Positions 41,926 to 50,214 of a DNA stretch of 50,214 nt are shown piece by piece. Position numbers and translations under genes: made by a program. The stretch is from contig NZ_FXTL01000021.1 of NCBI RefSeq assembly GCF_900182665.1, positions 1-50,214 of the forward strand. The letters run 5' to 3'. This DNA is from Propioniciclava tarda (GTDB lineage: Bacteria > Actinomycetota > Actinomycetes > Propionibacteriales > Propionibacteriaceae). Numbering within the stretch: position 1 is the first letter of the stretch; each line of letters begins with the position of its first letter. The notes under the pieces were generated by a model. That model had not been told where the DNA came from and did no database searches. It saw only the letters and a program-made list of their open reading frames with translations.

Positions 41926-44211
41926 GTGACCCCGTCCCGCCGCCCAGACTCCTTCTACGCCCTCGGCGTCCGGCCGATCCTGGCCGAGGCGCTCGCCGCG
42001 CGCGGCATCGTCGAGCCCTTCCCGATCCAGGCCGCCGCCCTCCCGGACGCCCTGGCCGGACGCGACGTCCTCGGCCGCGGACGCACCGGCTCGGGCAAGA
42101 CGGTCGCCTTCGCGCTCCCGGTCCTGGAGCGGATCCTGTCCTCGCAGACCTCGCGGCAGCCGCGGCGTCCGCGTGCGTTGATCTTGGTGCCGACGCGCGA
42201 ACTCGCGGTCCAGGTGGCCGAGACCGTCGAGTACCTCGCGCAGGCGGTGCAGCTGCGGGCGATGACCGTCTTCGGCGGCGTCCGCTACACGGGGCAGATC
42301 CGCAAGCTGGAGCGGGGCGTCGACGTCGTCGTTGCCACCCCCGGACGCCTCGAGGACCTCATCGAGCAGGGCGCCCTCAAGCTGGACACCGTCGAGGTCG
42401 TCGTGCTGGACGAGGCCGACCTGATGGCCGACATGGGCTTCCTGCCGCCGGTGACGCGCGTCCTGGAGGCGGTGCCGGACGGGCAGCGGATGCTGTTCTC
42501 CGCGACGCTCGACGGCGATGTCGAGGAGTTGGTGAAGCGCTTCCTCCATGCTCCGCTCGTGCATGAGGTCGACACCGAGGACACCGCGCCGGACGCCGAG
42601 CACTACCTGTTCCTGGTCCGCCACGACAATAAGCCCGCGATCGTCGCCGAGCTGCTGTCCGGCGGCGGACGCACCCTGGCCTTCACCCGGACCAAACACG
42701 CGGCCGAGCGCCTGGCGCTGACGCTGACCGAGAAGGGGATCCCGGCGGTCGACCTGCACGGCAACTTGCGCCAGGCGGCCCGGCAGCGCAACCTCGCGGC
42801 GTTCGCGGACGGCTCCGTGACGGTCCTGATCGCGACGGATATCGCCGCCCGGGGCATCCACGTCGACGACGTGGGCCTCGTCGTGCACATCGATCCGCCG
42901 AACGACCCCAAGGCATTCCTGCACCGCTCCGGACGCACCGCCCGCGCCGGCAGCGAGGGCAACGTCGTCACCCTGGCGACCAAGAACCAGAACAAGGGCG
43001 TCCGCGAGCTGATGGCGCAGGCCAAGATCAAGCCGACGCAGGTCGTCGTCAAGCCGGGCGACCCGATCCTGACCGAGGTCCGCGCGCCGGCTGTCGACGC
43101 TATCGCGGGCGCGCCGTCGATCTTCCTGCCCGACCCGGAGGACGTCATCGACGACGAGCCCGGTCAGACCGATCGTTCCGCTCGATCCCCTGAGTTCGGA
43201 CGCCGCGAGTCGCGTCCGGCACGGGGCGTGTCCGAGGACCGTCCGGTGCGGTCGCGTGCCTGGGGTCGCGATGACCAGGTTGTCGAGGGCCGTGGTGAAC
43301 GCGACGAGCGACGCGGCGCCCGTGCGGGGCGTCCCAGCCGCGATCGTGACGCACGGAGCGAGCGTCCGGCCAGGGCATGGGGCCGAGAGGATCGCCCGCG
43401 CGACGACCGGGCTGCCCGCCGCGAGCCGACCGCCGGTCGCGGTGCGCGCCCGGACTGGAGCGACACGCGTCCGCGACCGGCTCGTCGCCAGGACTGGACC
43501 GACCGCCCGCAGCGCGATGACCGCCCGGTTTTCGGTGATCGTCGGCGCGAGAACGACGTGCGGCCGTCGGCGTCCGATCGGCGCGGCCCCGAGCGCGAGA
43601 CGCGCGGACTCCGCGGCGGACGCGGGCAGAAGGAGTGGACCGCCGATTGGTGGGGTCCCGAGCCGTGGGAGGTGGAGGACACCAGCCGCGAGCTGCGCCC
43701 GGGGCGTCCCGTCGACGGACGCGGCACCCGCCCCGAGCGCGGGGTGCGCGATGCCGCCCGGCCGGGCAAGGCATCGTCCGCTCGGGGACGCGACCAGGCG
43801 CGACCCGCGTGGGGACGCGACGATCGGCGTCCGGGTCCAGGTCGGGACGAGCGTCAGGGCTACGGACGCGACGAACGGCGTCCGAGCATGGGACGCGACG
43901 ATCGGCGTCCCAGCGTTGGGAGCGACGACTGGCGTCCGGCCCGAGACCGCTTCAACGGCGATGACCGGCGGTCGGCGTCCGCCGCGGCAGGCGACCGCGA
44001 CCGCCGCAGCCCGGACGGCCCCCGCGACAAGGGGCGTTGGACCACGGACGACAGGCGCAAGCGGGACGAGTCCAGCGAACGAGGCTTCGGGTTCCGGAAG
44101 GCTGCACCGGCGTCGGCCAAGCCGAAGAAGTCCAAGGTCGCCAACGCCAAGGCCAAGCCAGGCAAGCCCGTCCGGGACAAGGACAAGGGCAAGCCGAAGC
44201 GCAAGGCGTGA
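41926..44211 (+). CDS. DEAD-box ATP-dependent RNA helicase with long R/D/G-rich tail
   Basis: RNA helicase probably acting in ribosome assembly or mRNA turnover, given its place inside the ribosomal cluster. It has 761 residues, GTG start. Helicase motifs are in order: Q motif (FPIQAAALPDAL), motif I GRTGSGKT (about 46-53), Ia PTRELAVQ, Ib ATPGRL, II VLDEADLMADMGF, III SAT, IV-V TLAFTRTKHAAERL and IATDIAARGIHV, VI HRSGRTARAG. The core ends near residue 400. The remaining 360 residues are a basic/acidic low-complexity tail with repeats of the type GRDDRRPS, likely an RNA-binding or condensate-forming region. At DNA level these repeats are inverted GGACGC/GCGTCC pairs. RhlE/CsdA-like; the subfamily is not certain. 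Confidence 0.93.
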   Translation: MTPSRRPDSFYALGVRPILAEALAARGIVEPFPIQAAALPDALAGRDVLGRGRTGSGKTVAFALPVLERILSSQTSRQPRRPRALILVPTRELAVQVAETVEYLAQAVQLRAMTVFGGVRYTGQIRKLERGVDVVVATPGRLEDLIEQGALKLDTVEVVVLDEADLMADMGFLPPVTRVLEAVPDGQRMLFSATLDGDVEELVKRFLHAPLVHEVDTEDTAPDAEHYLFLVRHDNKPAIVAELLSGGGRTLAFTRTKHAAERLALTLTEKGIPAVDLHGNLRQAARQRNLAAFADGSVTVLIATDIAARGIHVDDVGLVVHIDPPNDPKAFLHRSGRTARAGSEGNVVTLATKNQNKGVRELMAQAKIKPTQVVVKPGDPILTEVRAPAVDAIAGAPSIFLPDPEDVIDDEPGQTDRSARSPEFGRRESRPARGVSEDRPVRSRAWGRDDQVVEGRGERDERRGARAGRPSRDRDARSERPARAWGREDRPRDDRAARREPTAGRGARPDWSDTRPRPARRQDWTDRPQRDDRPVFGDRRRENDVRPSASDRRGPERETRGLRGGRGQKEWTADWWGPEPWEVEDTSRELRPGRPVDGRGTRPERGVRDAARPGKASSARGRDQARPAWGRDDRRPGPGRDERQGYGRDERRPSMGRDDRRPSVGSDDWRPARDRFNGDDRRSASAAAGDRDRRSPDGPRDKGRWTTDDRRKRDESSERGFGFRKAAPASAKPKKSKVANAKAKPGKPVRDKDKGKPKRKA
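43813..43911. repeat. three GGACGC...GCGTCC inverted pairs in the helicase tail
   Basis: Three near-copies of GGACGCGACGATCGGCGTCC lie at 43813-43832, 43864-43883 (with GAA in place of GAT) and 43891-43910. Each encodes Gly-Arg-Asp-(Asp/Glu)-Arg-Arg-Pro and each is an inverted pair of the window-wide hexamer. Spacing between pairs is not constant, so this is not a simple tandem repeat. Confidence 0.85.
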
Positions 44212-44318
44212 CCGTCGAGGACGCCAGCCGGGGAGCGGACCCGGCACGGTCCGGCACGCGCGACGGCCGGACGACCCAGCGCCGGACGCCCACCGTGCGG
44301 CGCAGCTACGCTGGTGCG

Positions 44319-44687
44319 ATGACCAACCTGCCCATCTCGTCGAAGTACGTCTCGACGCCCGAACGGCCGGTGGACGCCGCCGAGCGCGAGACGTTGGTCG
44401 ACCGGGTGAACACCGCCTTCGAATCGGGCGCCATCGACGACCTGGACTACCGCCGCTACCTCGACGCCGTGTTCGCCGCCACAACGCTGGGGGAGTTGCG
44501 TCCGGTGGTCGAGAACCTGCCGGCGGTGGCCACCTACGCCACGCCGGGCAACATCGAGTCGTCCACCCTGCGTCCGGGGGAGGTCTCCACGGCCAGGACG
44601 CCGAGCGGCCGGCTGATCCTCATCGCCCTGTCCACCATCTCGGTGGCCGCGATCGTCCTGGTGATCCTGGTCAGCCTGCTGAGGTAG
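44319..44687 (+). CDS. DUF1707-type protein with C-terminal membrane helix
   Basis: A 122-residue protein from ATG 44319. Residues 10-65 (VDAAERETLVDRVNTAFESG, LDDLDYRRYLDAVFAA-like, LGELRPVVENLP) match the actinobacterial DUF1707 (SHOCT-like) pattern. A single hydrophobic helix closes the protein (LILIALSTISVAAIVLVILV), so it is probably a tail-anchored membrane protein. Its function is unknown. TACGCT (44307-44312) lies six bases before the ATG and no Shine-Dalgarno sequence is present, so the mRNA is probably leaderless. Confidence 0.75.
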   Translation: MTNLPISSKYVSTPERPVDAAERETLVDRVNTAFESGAIDDLDYRRYLDAVFAATTLGELRPVVENLPAVATYATPGNIESSTLRPGEVSTARTPSGRLILIALSTISVAAIVLVILVSLLR

Positions 44688-44720
44688 CCCGCCTGCTTGC
44701 CGAGGTATTCCCCACTGATT

Positions 44721-44749
44721 TTGAGGGCCCTAGCCGCCCGGGCTAGGAT
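44721..44749 (+). promoter_or_regulatory. infA: infA promoter with dyad in the spacer
   Basis: TTGAGG (44721-44726), 17 bp, TAGGAT (44744-44749) is a good sigma70-type promoter. The spacer and part of the -10 form a perfect inverted repeat, CCTAGCC/GGCTAGG (44729-44735 with 44741-44747), which could be an operator or could influence open-complex formation. The start would be about 44756, 50 bp before infA. Confidence 0.6.
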
Positions 44750-44808
44750 GGGACGTCGGTCACCTGTGTCGGGTGTGCCGAATCTGTCAGCAGTCACAGT
44801 TAGGGATT

Positions 44809-45030
44809 ATGGCCAAGAAAGAAGGAGCCCTCGAACTCGAGGGGACCGTCGTCGAGGCGCTGCCCAATGCGATGTTCCGCGTGGAACTGAGCAATGGGCA
44901 CCGGGTTCTCGCGACCATCAGCGGCAAGATGCGTCAGCACTACATTCGCATCCTGCCCGCCGACCGGGTCGTCGTGGAACTCTCTCCCTACGATCTCACC
45001 CGCGGACGGATCGTTTACCGACACAAGTGA
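44809..45030 (+). CDS. infA: translation initiation factor IF-1
   Basis: IF-1 binds the A site during initiation. It has 73 residues with an OB fold ([64 protein letters not shown]). The ATG at 44809 is chosen from the conserved N-terminus. It has its own promoter and leads the rpmJ-rpsM-rpsK-rpsD group. Confidence 0.97.
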   Translation: MAKKEGALELEGTVVEALPNAMFRVELSNGHRVLATISGKMRQHYIRILPADRVVVELSPYDLTRGRIVYRHK

Positions 45031-45110
45031 GCCGCGAGGTTCGAAGTGTTTCCACCAAGCCTTGGTTGCAGACTCGTCTGCGCCCCGGGCCCGAGTCAGA
45101 AAGTTGCTCG

Positions 45111-45224
45111 ATGAAGGTTCAACCGAGCGTGAAGAAGATCTGCGACAAGTGCAAGGTCATCCGCCGGCACGGCCGCGTCATGGTGATCTGCGAGAACCCT
45201 CGCCACAAGCAGCGCCAGGGCTGA
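45111..45224 (+). CDS. rpmJ: 50S ribosomal protein L36
   Basis: L36 (bL36), 37 residues: [20 protein letters not shown] followed by [17 protein letters not shown]. The zinc ligands Cys11, Cys14, Cys27 and His32 are all present, so this is the zinc-binding form. It lies 80 bp after infA with a modest GAAAG ribosome-binding site. It is too short for many ORF callers. Confidence 0.96.
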   Translation: MKVQPSVKKICDKCKVIRRHGRVMVICENPRHKQRQG

Positions 45225-45463
45225 GGTCCTGACGCGGGCGACGGTCGAGCCCTTGGCCCGACCCGAAGCCCGGCCGGACGCCTCGGCGTCCGACACGACA
45301 ACTACACAACGTGACTGCAAGCCCAGGACAGTTGCCAAGCTTTCCTGGTTCTACCCCCGGACGAAGGCCGGGGCCCCCGTCTAGGCGGCGAGGGACGCGT
45401 CACGCCACACACCTTCGACGGAGCCCTGCGGGGCTCCGAACTGAATGAAAGGTAACCGCCCGA
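45225..45463 (+). promoter_or_regulatory. rpmJ-rpsM gap with hairpins
   Basis: This 239-bp gap holds CGGACGCC/GGCGTCCG (45275-45292, 2-base gap), a CCCCGG/CCGGGG stem (45355-45360 with 45368-45373) and a GGAGCC/GGCTCC stem just before the rpsM ribosome-binding site (near 45419-45437). The first probably ends the infA-rpmJ message. The last could be a ribosomal-protein feedback site for the alpha operon, which is inference only. No gene is seen. Confidence 0.45.
45275..45292. repeat. perfect inverted pair of the GGACGCC motif after rpmJ
   Basis: CGGACGCC (45275-45282) and GGCGTCCG (45285-45292) are exact complements separated by only TC. It lies 51 bp after the rpmJ stop. Confidence 0.9.
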
Positions 45464-45838
45464 ATGGCACGTCTCATCGGTGTCGACCTGCCGCGCGAAA
45501 AGCGCCTCGAGGTCGCACTCACCTACATCTTCGGCGTCGGCAAGACCCGCGCTGCCGAAACTCTCGCCGCCACTGGCCTCAGTGGCGACATTCGTGTCAA
45601 GGACCTCACGGACGAGCAGCTGGTCAAGCTGCGCGACCACCTCGAGGCCAACTATGAGACCGAGGGCGATCTTCGCCGCACGGTCGCCGCGGACATCCGG
45701 CGCAAGATCGAGATCGGCTCCTACCAGGGCCGTCGTCACCGCATGGGCCTCCCGGTCCACGGCCAGCGCACCCGGACGAACGCACGCACCCGCAAGGGCA
45801 AGAAGAAGGCTGTCGCGGGCAAGAAGAAGGCCCGCTAG
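45464..45838 (+). CDS. rpsM: 30S ribosomal protein S13
   Basis: S13 (uS13) contacts P-site tRNA and forms bridge B1. It has 124 residues, [20 protein letters not shown], with [18 protein letters not shown] and [20 protein letters not shown] near the C-terminus. ATG 45464 follows GAAAGG. rpsK lies 41 bp downstream. Confidence 0.97.
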   Translation: MARLIGVDLPREKRLEVALTYIFGVGKTRAAETLAATGLSGDIRVKDLTDEQLVKLRDHLEANYETEGDLRRTVAADIRRKIEIGSYQGRRHRMGLPVHGQRTRTNARTRKGKKKAVAGKKKAR

Positions 45839-45879
45839 TAGCGGCCTCGTAGACACGAGATAGGGAGTACAGACAGCAG

Positions 45880-46296
45880 ATGGCTACTGCAGGCCGCACC
45901 AAGGCTCAGGCCAACCAGAAGACGAAGCTTCGCCGCAAGGAGAAGAAGAACGTCACCACTGGTCAGGCCCACATCAAGAGCACCTTCAACAACACGATCA
46001 TCTCGATCACGGATCCCACGGGCGCTGTGATCTCCTGGGCGTCCGCCGGCACCGTCGGCTTCAAGGGTTCCCGTAAGTCCACCCCGTTCGCCGCCCAGAT
46101 GGCTGCGGAGGCCGCCGGCCGCCGCGCCATGGAGCACGGTATGAAGCGCGTGGACGTCTTCGTCAAGGGTCCCGGCTCCGGCCGTGAGACCGCCATCCGT
46201 TCGCTGGGTGCGATCGGCCTCGAGATCGGCCCCATCGCCGATGTCACGCCGATGCCCCACAACGGCTGCCGCCCGCCGAAGCGTCGCCGCGTCTAA
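45880..46296 (+). CDS. rpsK: 30S ribosomal protein S11
   Basis: S11 (uS11) on the 30S platform near the mRNA exit. It has 138 residues with [40 protein letters not shown] and [18 protein letters not shown] at the end. The first 25 residues are basic. rpsD follows 30 bp later. Confidence 0.97.
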   Translation: MATAGRTKAQANQKTKLRRKEKKNVTTGQAHIKSTFNNTIISITDPTGAVISWASAGTVGFKGSRKSTPFAAQMAAEAAGRRAMEHGMKRVDVFVKGPGSGRETAIRSLGAIGLEIGPIADVTPMPHNGCRPPKRRRV

Positions 46297-46326
46297 CCGA
46301 GCCCCAGAAAGGACTGACAAACAACC

Positions 46327-46932
46327 ATGGCCCGTTACACCGGACCCATCACGAAGAAGTCCCGCCGGCTCGGCACCGACCTGGTGGGCAATGACAAGGC
46401 GTTCGAGCGTCGCGCGTACCCCCCGGGCATGCACGGCCGCGGCCGCACCAAGGAGTCGGAGTACCTGCTCCAGCTCCGCGAGAAGCAGAAGGCCCGTTTC
46501 GCGTACGGCGTGCTCGAGAAGCAGTTCCGCCGCTACTACGAAGAGGCCGTGCGGAAGGCCGGCAAGACCGGTGAAATCCTGCTGCAGATCCTCGAGTCGC
46601 GTCTCGACAACGTCATCTACCGCTCCGGCTTCGCCTCGACCCGCCGCCAGGCCCGTCAGCTGGTCGTGCACGGCCACTTCCTGGTCAACGGCAAGAAGGT
46701 GAACGTCCCGTCGTACCGCGTCACGCCCTACGACATCATCGACGTCCGCCCGAAGTCGCTGAACCTCGACGTGTTCGTCATCGCCCGCGAGCTGCACCAC
46801 GAGCGCGTCGTTCCGGCGTGGCTCACGGTGCGTCCGAACAAGATGCGGATCCTCGTCCACCAGCTGCCGACGCGTGAGCAGATCACGGTTGACGTCGCCG
46901 AGCAGCTGATCGTCGAGCTCTACTCCAAGTAA
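46327..46932 (+). CDS. rpsD: 30S ribosomal protein S4
   Basis: S4 (uS4) initiates 30S assembly and affects decoding fidelity. It has 201 residues, MARYTGPITKKSRRLGTDLV, an S4 RNA-binding domain (ESRLDNVIYRSGFASTRRQA, RQLVVHGHFLVNGKKV) and VAEQLIVELYSK at the end. No zinc Cys cluster is present near the N-terminus. A motif-bearing terminator follows. Confidence 0.97.
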   Translation: MARYTGPITKKSRRLGTDLVGNDKAFERRAYPPGMHGRGRTKESEYLLQLREKQKARFAYGVLEKQFRRYYEEAVRKAGKTGEILLQILESRLDNVIYRSGFASTRRQARQLVVHGHFLVNGKKVNVPSYRVTPYDIIDVRPKSLNLDVFVIARELHHERVVPAWLTVRPNKMRILVHQLPTREQITVDVAEQLIVELYSK

Positions 46933-46939
46933 GCCCAGG

Positions 46940-46966
46940 CTCGGGGCGGACGCCGTCCGCCCCGAG
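46940..46966 (+). terminator. terminator after rpsD
   Basis: A perfect 12-bp stem (46940-46951 with 46955-46966) with a GCC loop and a following TTCT. The loop-proximal part contains GGACGCC. A smaller CGGAC/GTCCG dyad follows at 47008-47021. The rpoA promoter must lie in the 104 bp beyond the stem; I cannot pick it with confidence. Confidence 0.8.
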
Positions 46967-47070
46967 TTCTGCGCCCCAGACCCGCGGTTCGCCGCGCTTC
47001 ACCCGGTCGGACGCCCGTCCGCCGGTTCCATTCAGCCGTCAAATAGCGGGCGGCAGAAAGGCAAGAAACC

Positions 47071-48084
47071 ATGCTGATTGCTCAGCGGCCCACGCTGGCC
47101 GAGGAAGTCGTTGACGACTTCCGCTCCCGTTTCATCATCGAGCCCCTCGAGCCCGGCTTCGGCTACACGCTCGGCAACTCGCTCCGTCGCACGCTGCTGT
47201 CGTCCATCCCGGGCGCGGCGGTCACGTCGATCAAGATCGACGGCAACAGCCACGAGTTCTCCACGCTACCCGGCGTGGTCGAGGACGTCACCGAGATCAT
47301 CCTCAACCTCAAGCAGCTCGTGCTGAGCTCCGAGGAGGACGAGCCCGTCGTCATGTACCTGCGCAAGGCCGGCGCCGGCGCGGTCACCGCTGCCGACATC
47401 GCCCTGCCCGCGGGCGTCGAGATCCACAACCCCGACCTGCACATCGCCACGCTGAACGACGAGGGCAAGGTCGACATGGAGCTCGTCGTCGAGCGTGGCC
47501 GCGGCTACGTGTCCGCGTCGCAGAACAAGAACGTGGACGCCGAGATCGGCCGCATCCCGGTCGACTCGATCTACTCGCCGGTCCTCAAGGTCACCTACAA
47601 GGTGGAGGCCACCCGCGTCGAGCAGCGCACCGACTTCGATCGCCTGATCGTCGACGTCGAGACGAAGCCGGCCATCCTGCCCCGTGACGCCATGGCGTCC
47701 GCCGGCAAGACCCTGGTCGAGCTCTTCGGCCTCGCGCGCGAGCTGAACGTGGACGCCGAGGGCATCGAGATCGGTCCGTCCCCGGTCGACGAGCAGTACG
47801 CCGCCGACCTCGCCCTTCCGGTCGAGGAGCTGAAGCTGACGATGCGCAGCTACAACTGCCTCAAGCGCGAGGGTATCCACACCGTGTCCGAGCTGGTCTC
47901 CCGCTCCGAGCAGGACCTGCTGGACATCCGCAACTTCGGGTCCAAGTCGATCGACGAGGTCAAGCTCCGCCTGCACGAGATGGGCCTGTCCCTCAAGGAC
48001 AGCGCGCCCGGCTTCGATCCGCTGGCTGCGCTCGGCCGCTACGACGCCGACGACGCCTTCGGCGACGATCCCGATCAGTACTGA
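47071..48084 (+). CDS. rpoA: DNA-directed RNA polymerase subunit alpha
   Basis: Alpha dimer that scaffolds RNA polymerase assembly. It has 337 residues. The N-terminal domain has [20 protein letters not shown] and [18 protein letters not shown]. The C-terminal domain (about 250-320) has the DNA- and activator-binding helix-hairpin-helix [20 protein letters not shown] and [20 protein letters not shown]. An acidic tail ends the protein. ATG 47071 follows GCAGAAAGGCAAG. rplQ starts 25 bp downstream. Confidence 0.97.
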   Translation: MLIAQRPTLAEEVVDDFRSRFIIEPLEPGFGYTLGNSLRRTLLSSIPGAAVTSIKIDGNSHEFSTLPGVVEDVTEIILNLKQLVLSSEEDEPVVMYLRKAGAGAVTAADIALPAGVEIHNPDLHIATLNDEGKVDMELVVERGRGYVSASQNKNVDAEIGRIPVDSIYSPVLKVTYKVEATRVEQRTDFDRLIVDVETKPAILPRDAMASAGKTLVELFGLARELNVDAEGIEIGPSPVDEQYAADLALPVEELKLTMRSYNCLKREGIHTVSELVSRSEQDLLDIRNFGSKSIDEVKLRLHEMGLSLKDSAPGFDPLAALGRYDADDAFGDDPDQY

Positions 48085-48109
48085 CACCCGCTAAAGAGAG
48101 ACACACATC

Positions 48110-48826
48110 ATGCCCAAGCCAACGAAGGGTCCCCGCCTGGGTGGCACGCCTGCCCACCAGCGGATCATTCTGAACAACCTGGCCAGCCAGCTGTTCGAGC
48201 ACGGCAAGATCACCACGACGGAGACCAAGGCCAAGCGCGTCCAGCCCCTGGCTGAGACGCTCATCACCAAGGCCAAGCGGGGCGACCTGCACGCCCGTCG
48301 TCTGGTGCTCTCGCGGATCAGCAACAAGGCCGTCGTCCACGCCCTCTTCACCGAGATCGCGCCGAAGTTGGCCGATCGTCAGGGCGGCTACACCCGCATC
48401 ACCAAGATCGGCAACCGTCAGGGCGACAACGCCCCGATGGCCGTCATCGAGGTCGTGACGGAGACCGTCGAGGAGTCCCGCAAGGCCAAGGAGAAGGGCA
48501 AGGGCAAGCCCGCTGCCGCCGCTCCTGCCAAGCCCGCCAAGAAGGCCGCCAAGGCCGAGCCGAAGGCCAAGGCCGCGACCCTGGTCTCCGAGCCGGTCGA
48601 GGACGCCGCCAAGTACGGCGAGGGCAGCTACGTCGGCGAGAACCCGCCGGCGGGCTTCGACATCAAGGGCAACGAGGACTCGATGAAGTTCCACACGCCC
48701 GATTCGCCCTGGTACGACCGGACGATCGCCGAGGTGTGGTTCAACAGCGAGGACGCCGCCGTCGCGGCCGGCTTCGTCGACGCCGTCAAGGCGGACGCCG
48801 AGAAGGCTGAGGACGCCGAGGCCTGA
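48110..48826 (+). CDS. rplQ: 50S ribosomal protein L17 with C-terminal extra domain
   Basis: L17 (bL17) near the tunnel exit. It has 238 residues, twice the usual length. The L17 core ([20 protein letters not shown] ... [20 protein letters not shown]) fills residues 1-120. A Lys/Ala/Pro linker (about 121-167) leads to a compact domain at 168-226 ([44 protein letters not shown]) that is 49/59 identical to the end of L4 in this window. A short acidic tail follows. The extension is in frame before a strong terminator, so it is not a fusion artefact. Long L17 forms are known in actinobacteria; the domain's role is unknown. Confidence 0.96.
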   Translation: MPKPTKGPRLGGTPAHQRIILNNLASQLFEHGKITTTETKAKRVQPLAETLITKAKRGDLHARRLVLSRISNKAVVHALFTEIAPKLADRQGGYTRITKIGNRQGDNAPMAVIEVVTETVEESRKAKEKGKGKPAAAAPAKPAKKAAKAEPKAKAATLVSEPVEDAAKYGEGSYVGENPPAGFDIKGNEDSMKFHTPDSPWYDRTIAEVWFNSEDAAVAAGFVDAVKADAEKAEDAEA

Positions 48827-48846
48827 GCCGCCTGCTCGTCACAACG

Positions 48847-48882
48847 AACTGCCCCGTCGATCACGCGATCGGCGGGGCAGTT
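48847..48882 (+). terminator. terminator after rplQ
   Basis: A 16-bp stem (48847-48862 with 48867-48882, one G-T wobble) and a 4-base loop, whose right arm runs into TTTCTT. It starts 20 bp after the rplQ stop and closes the ribosomal cluster. Confidence 0.92.
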
Positions 48883-49010
48883 TCTTGCTCGCCCCTGAGA
48901 GATTGGTGAGTTCTTGTTGGCGTGCTTCGCTTCCCTGGCGTGGGCGTTCGCCCTATCTTGGGTGTGACTAGCCGAATGGTCGGAGTCCGTCGAAGAGAGG
49001 AACAACTGCT

Positions 49011-49334
49011 ATGGCCACCGATTGGGCAGCAGACGTCAAGAAGTACGCACCCCACGCGAACGACGCCGTCGTCGAGAAGATGGTGAGCACCTACCGCTTG
49101 GTGCTGAGCAAGGCCGACACGGCGAGCGTGGCCTTCAGCGATCCGGCTGAGTTGGATCGCGTGCGCGAGAACTTCCTGAAGAAGAAGCTGGGCCTGACGC
49201 TGTCCGATGCCGAGCTGGACGCCGCCATCGCTGAGGTAGGCGAGACCCTGAAGGGCGTCAACCGCAAGAGCCGCGTCACCGTCTACTACCTCCTGGCAGA
49301 GAAGCTGGGCAAGCTCGACGTCTTCAAGAAGTAG
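49011..49334 (+). CDS. DUF2853 family protein
   Basis: A 107-residue acidic helical protein, MATDWAADVKKYAPHANDAV. The repeated helices and the conserved FLKKKLGLTLSDAELDAAIA and SRVTVYYLLAEKLGKLDVF fit the small DUF2853 family. No function is known for it. GAGAGGAAC lies upstream of the ATG; TATCTT (48954-48959) is a weak candidate -10. It stands alone between the rplQ terminator and a large bidirectional terminator. Confidence 0.75.
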   Translation: MATDWAADVKKYAPHANDAVVEKMVSTYRLVLSKADTASVAFSDPAELDRVRENFLKKKLGLTLSDAELDAAIAEVGETLKGVNRKSRVTVYYLLAEKLGKLDVFKK

Positions 49335-49346
49335 CCCCTCAGAACG

Positions 49347-49392
49347 CAGCGAAACGGCGTCCCACCTGGTTCGGTGGGACGCCGTTTCGCTG
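49347..49392. terminator. bidirectional terminator with GGCGTCC/GGACGCC arms
   Basis: A perfect 20-bp stem (49347-49366 with 49373-49392) and a 6-base loop. Outside a short internal mismatch, CCTCAG (49337-49342) and CTGAGG (49395-49400) can extend the pairing. It stands 12 bp after the DUF2853 stop and 18 bp after the rpf-like stop on the other strand, so it serves both. The arms contain GGCGTCCC and GGGACGCC. Confidence 0.95.
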
Positions 49393-49410
49393 TGCTGAGG
49401 GCTTGACCGC

Positions 49411-50214
<804 letters not shown>

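Noticed and set aside
41530-44484. A 984-codon minus-strand open frame opposite map's end and the helicase
   Set aside because: The helicase motifs on the plus strand are complete; the antisense frame is low-complexity Arg/Ala/Pro.

Overview
The window is high-GC DNA from a Gram-positive actinobacterium, most likely of the order Propionibacteriales. The evidence is the GC-rich third codon positions, frequent GTG (and one TTG) starts, candidate leaderless promoters, an Rpf-type cell-wall protein, RpoB/RpoC of actinobacterial length, and the actinobacterial order rplJL-rpoBC-rpsLG-fusA-tuf-(S10/spc/alpha clusters). The genus cannot be fixed from sequence alone.

Layout. 1-170: the N-terminal remnant of a short-chain dehydrogenase and a strong terminator stem. 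182-5662 (minus strand): a complete branched-chain amino-acid (or related) ABC importer, livK-livH-livM-livG-livF. 5863-7094: rplJ-rplL behind an L10-leader RNA that carries an attenuator hairpin. 7451-15083: rpoB-rpoC and their terminator. 15297-20028: the str cluster rpsL-rpsG-fusA-tuf, closed by a strong terminator. 20047-27121: an accessory block that separates tuf from rpsJ. It holds a flavin-reductase-like gene, a pair of 42-bp repeats, an aldo/keto reductase, a PIG-L deacetylase-glnS pair on the minus strand, arfB, gltX, and a decayed redox locus (remnants plus a small ferredoxin). 27430-37647: the S10 and spc ribosomal protein clusters from rpsJ to rplO, ending in a terminator. 37851-38549: an SRAP/YedK-type DNA-protein crosslink gene placed between rplO and secY. 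38823-41600: secY-adk-map with their own candidate promoter. 41926-44687: a DEAD-box RNA helicase with a long R/D/G-rich tail and a small DUF1707-type membrane protein. 44721-48882: infA-rpmJ, rpsM-rpsK-rpsD and rpoA-rplQ, closed by a terminator. 49011-50214: a DUF2853-type gene and a convergent Rpf-type gene that runs towards the window edge.

How the genes work together. Most of the window is the core gene-expression machinery: three RNA polymerase subunits, over 25 ribosomal proteins, IF-1, EF-G, EF-Tu, the SecY channel, adenylate kinase and methionine aminopeptidase. Two aminoacyl-tRNA synthetases, the ribosome-rescue hydrolase ArfB and an RNA helicase are linked to it. The liv importer and a few redox genes are metabolic neighbours.

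Two signals stand out. First, the hexamer GGACGC and its complement GCGTCC are greatly over-represented on both strands. By eye I count about 50 copies in 21841-27000, against about 4 of the same-composition word GGCACG/CGTGCC. The hexamer shapes codon choice (Gly-Arg as GGA-CGC), forms exact 16-bp palindromes, and is built into several intergenic hairpins. That resembles the behaviour of a DNA-uptake or other genome-signature sequence and is not explained by any annotated gene. Second, ribosomal proteins L4 and L17 both end in a copy of the same 59-residue domain (49 of 59 residues identical), joined to each by a Lys/Ala-rich linker.
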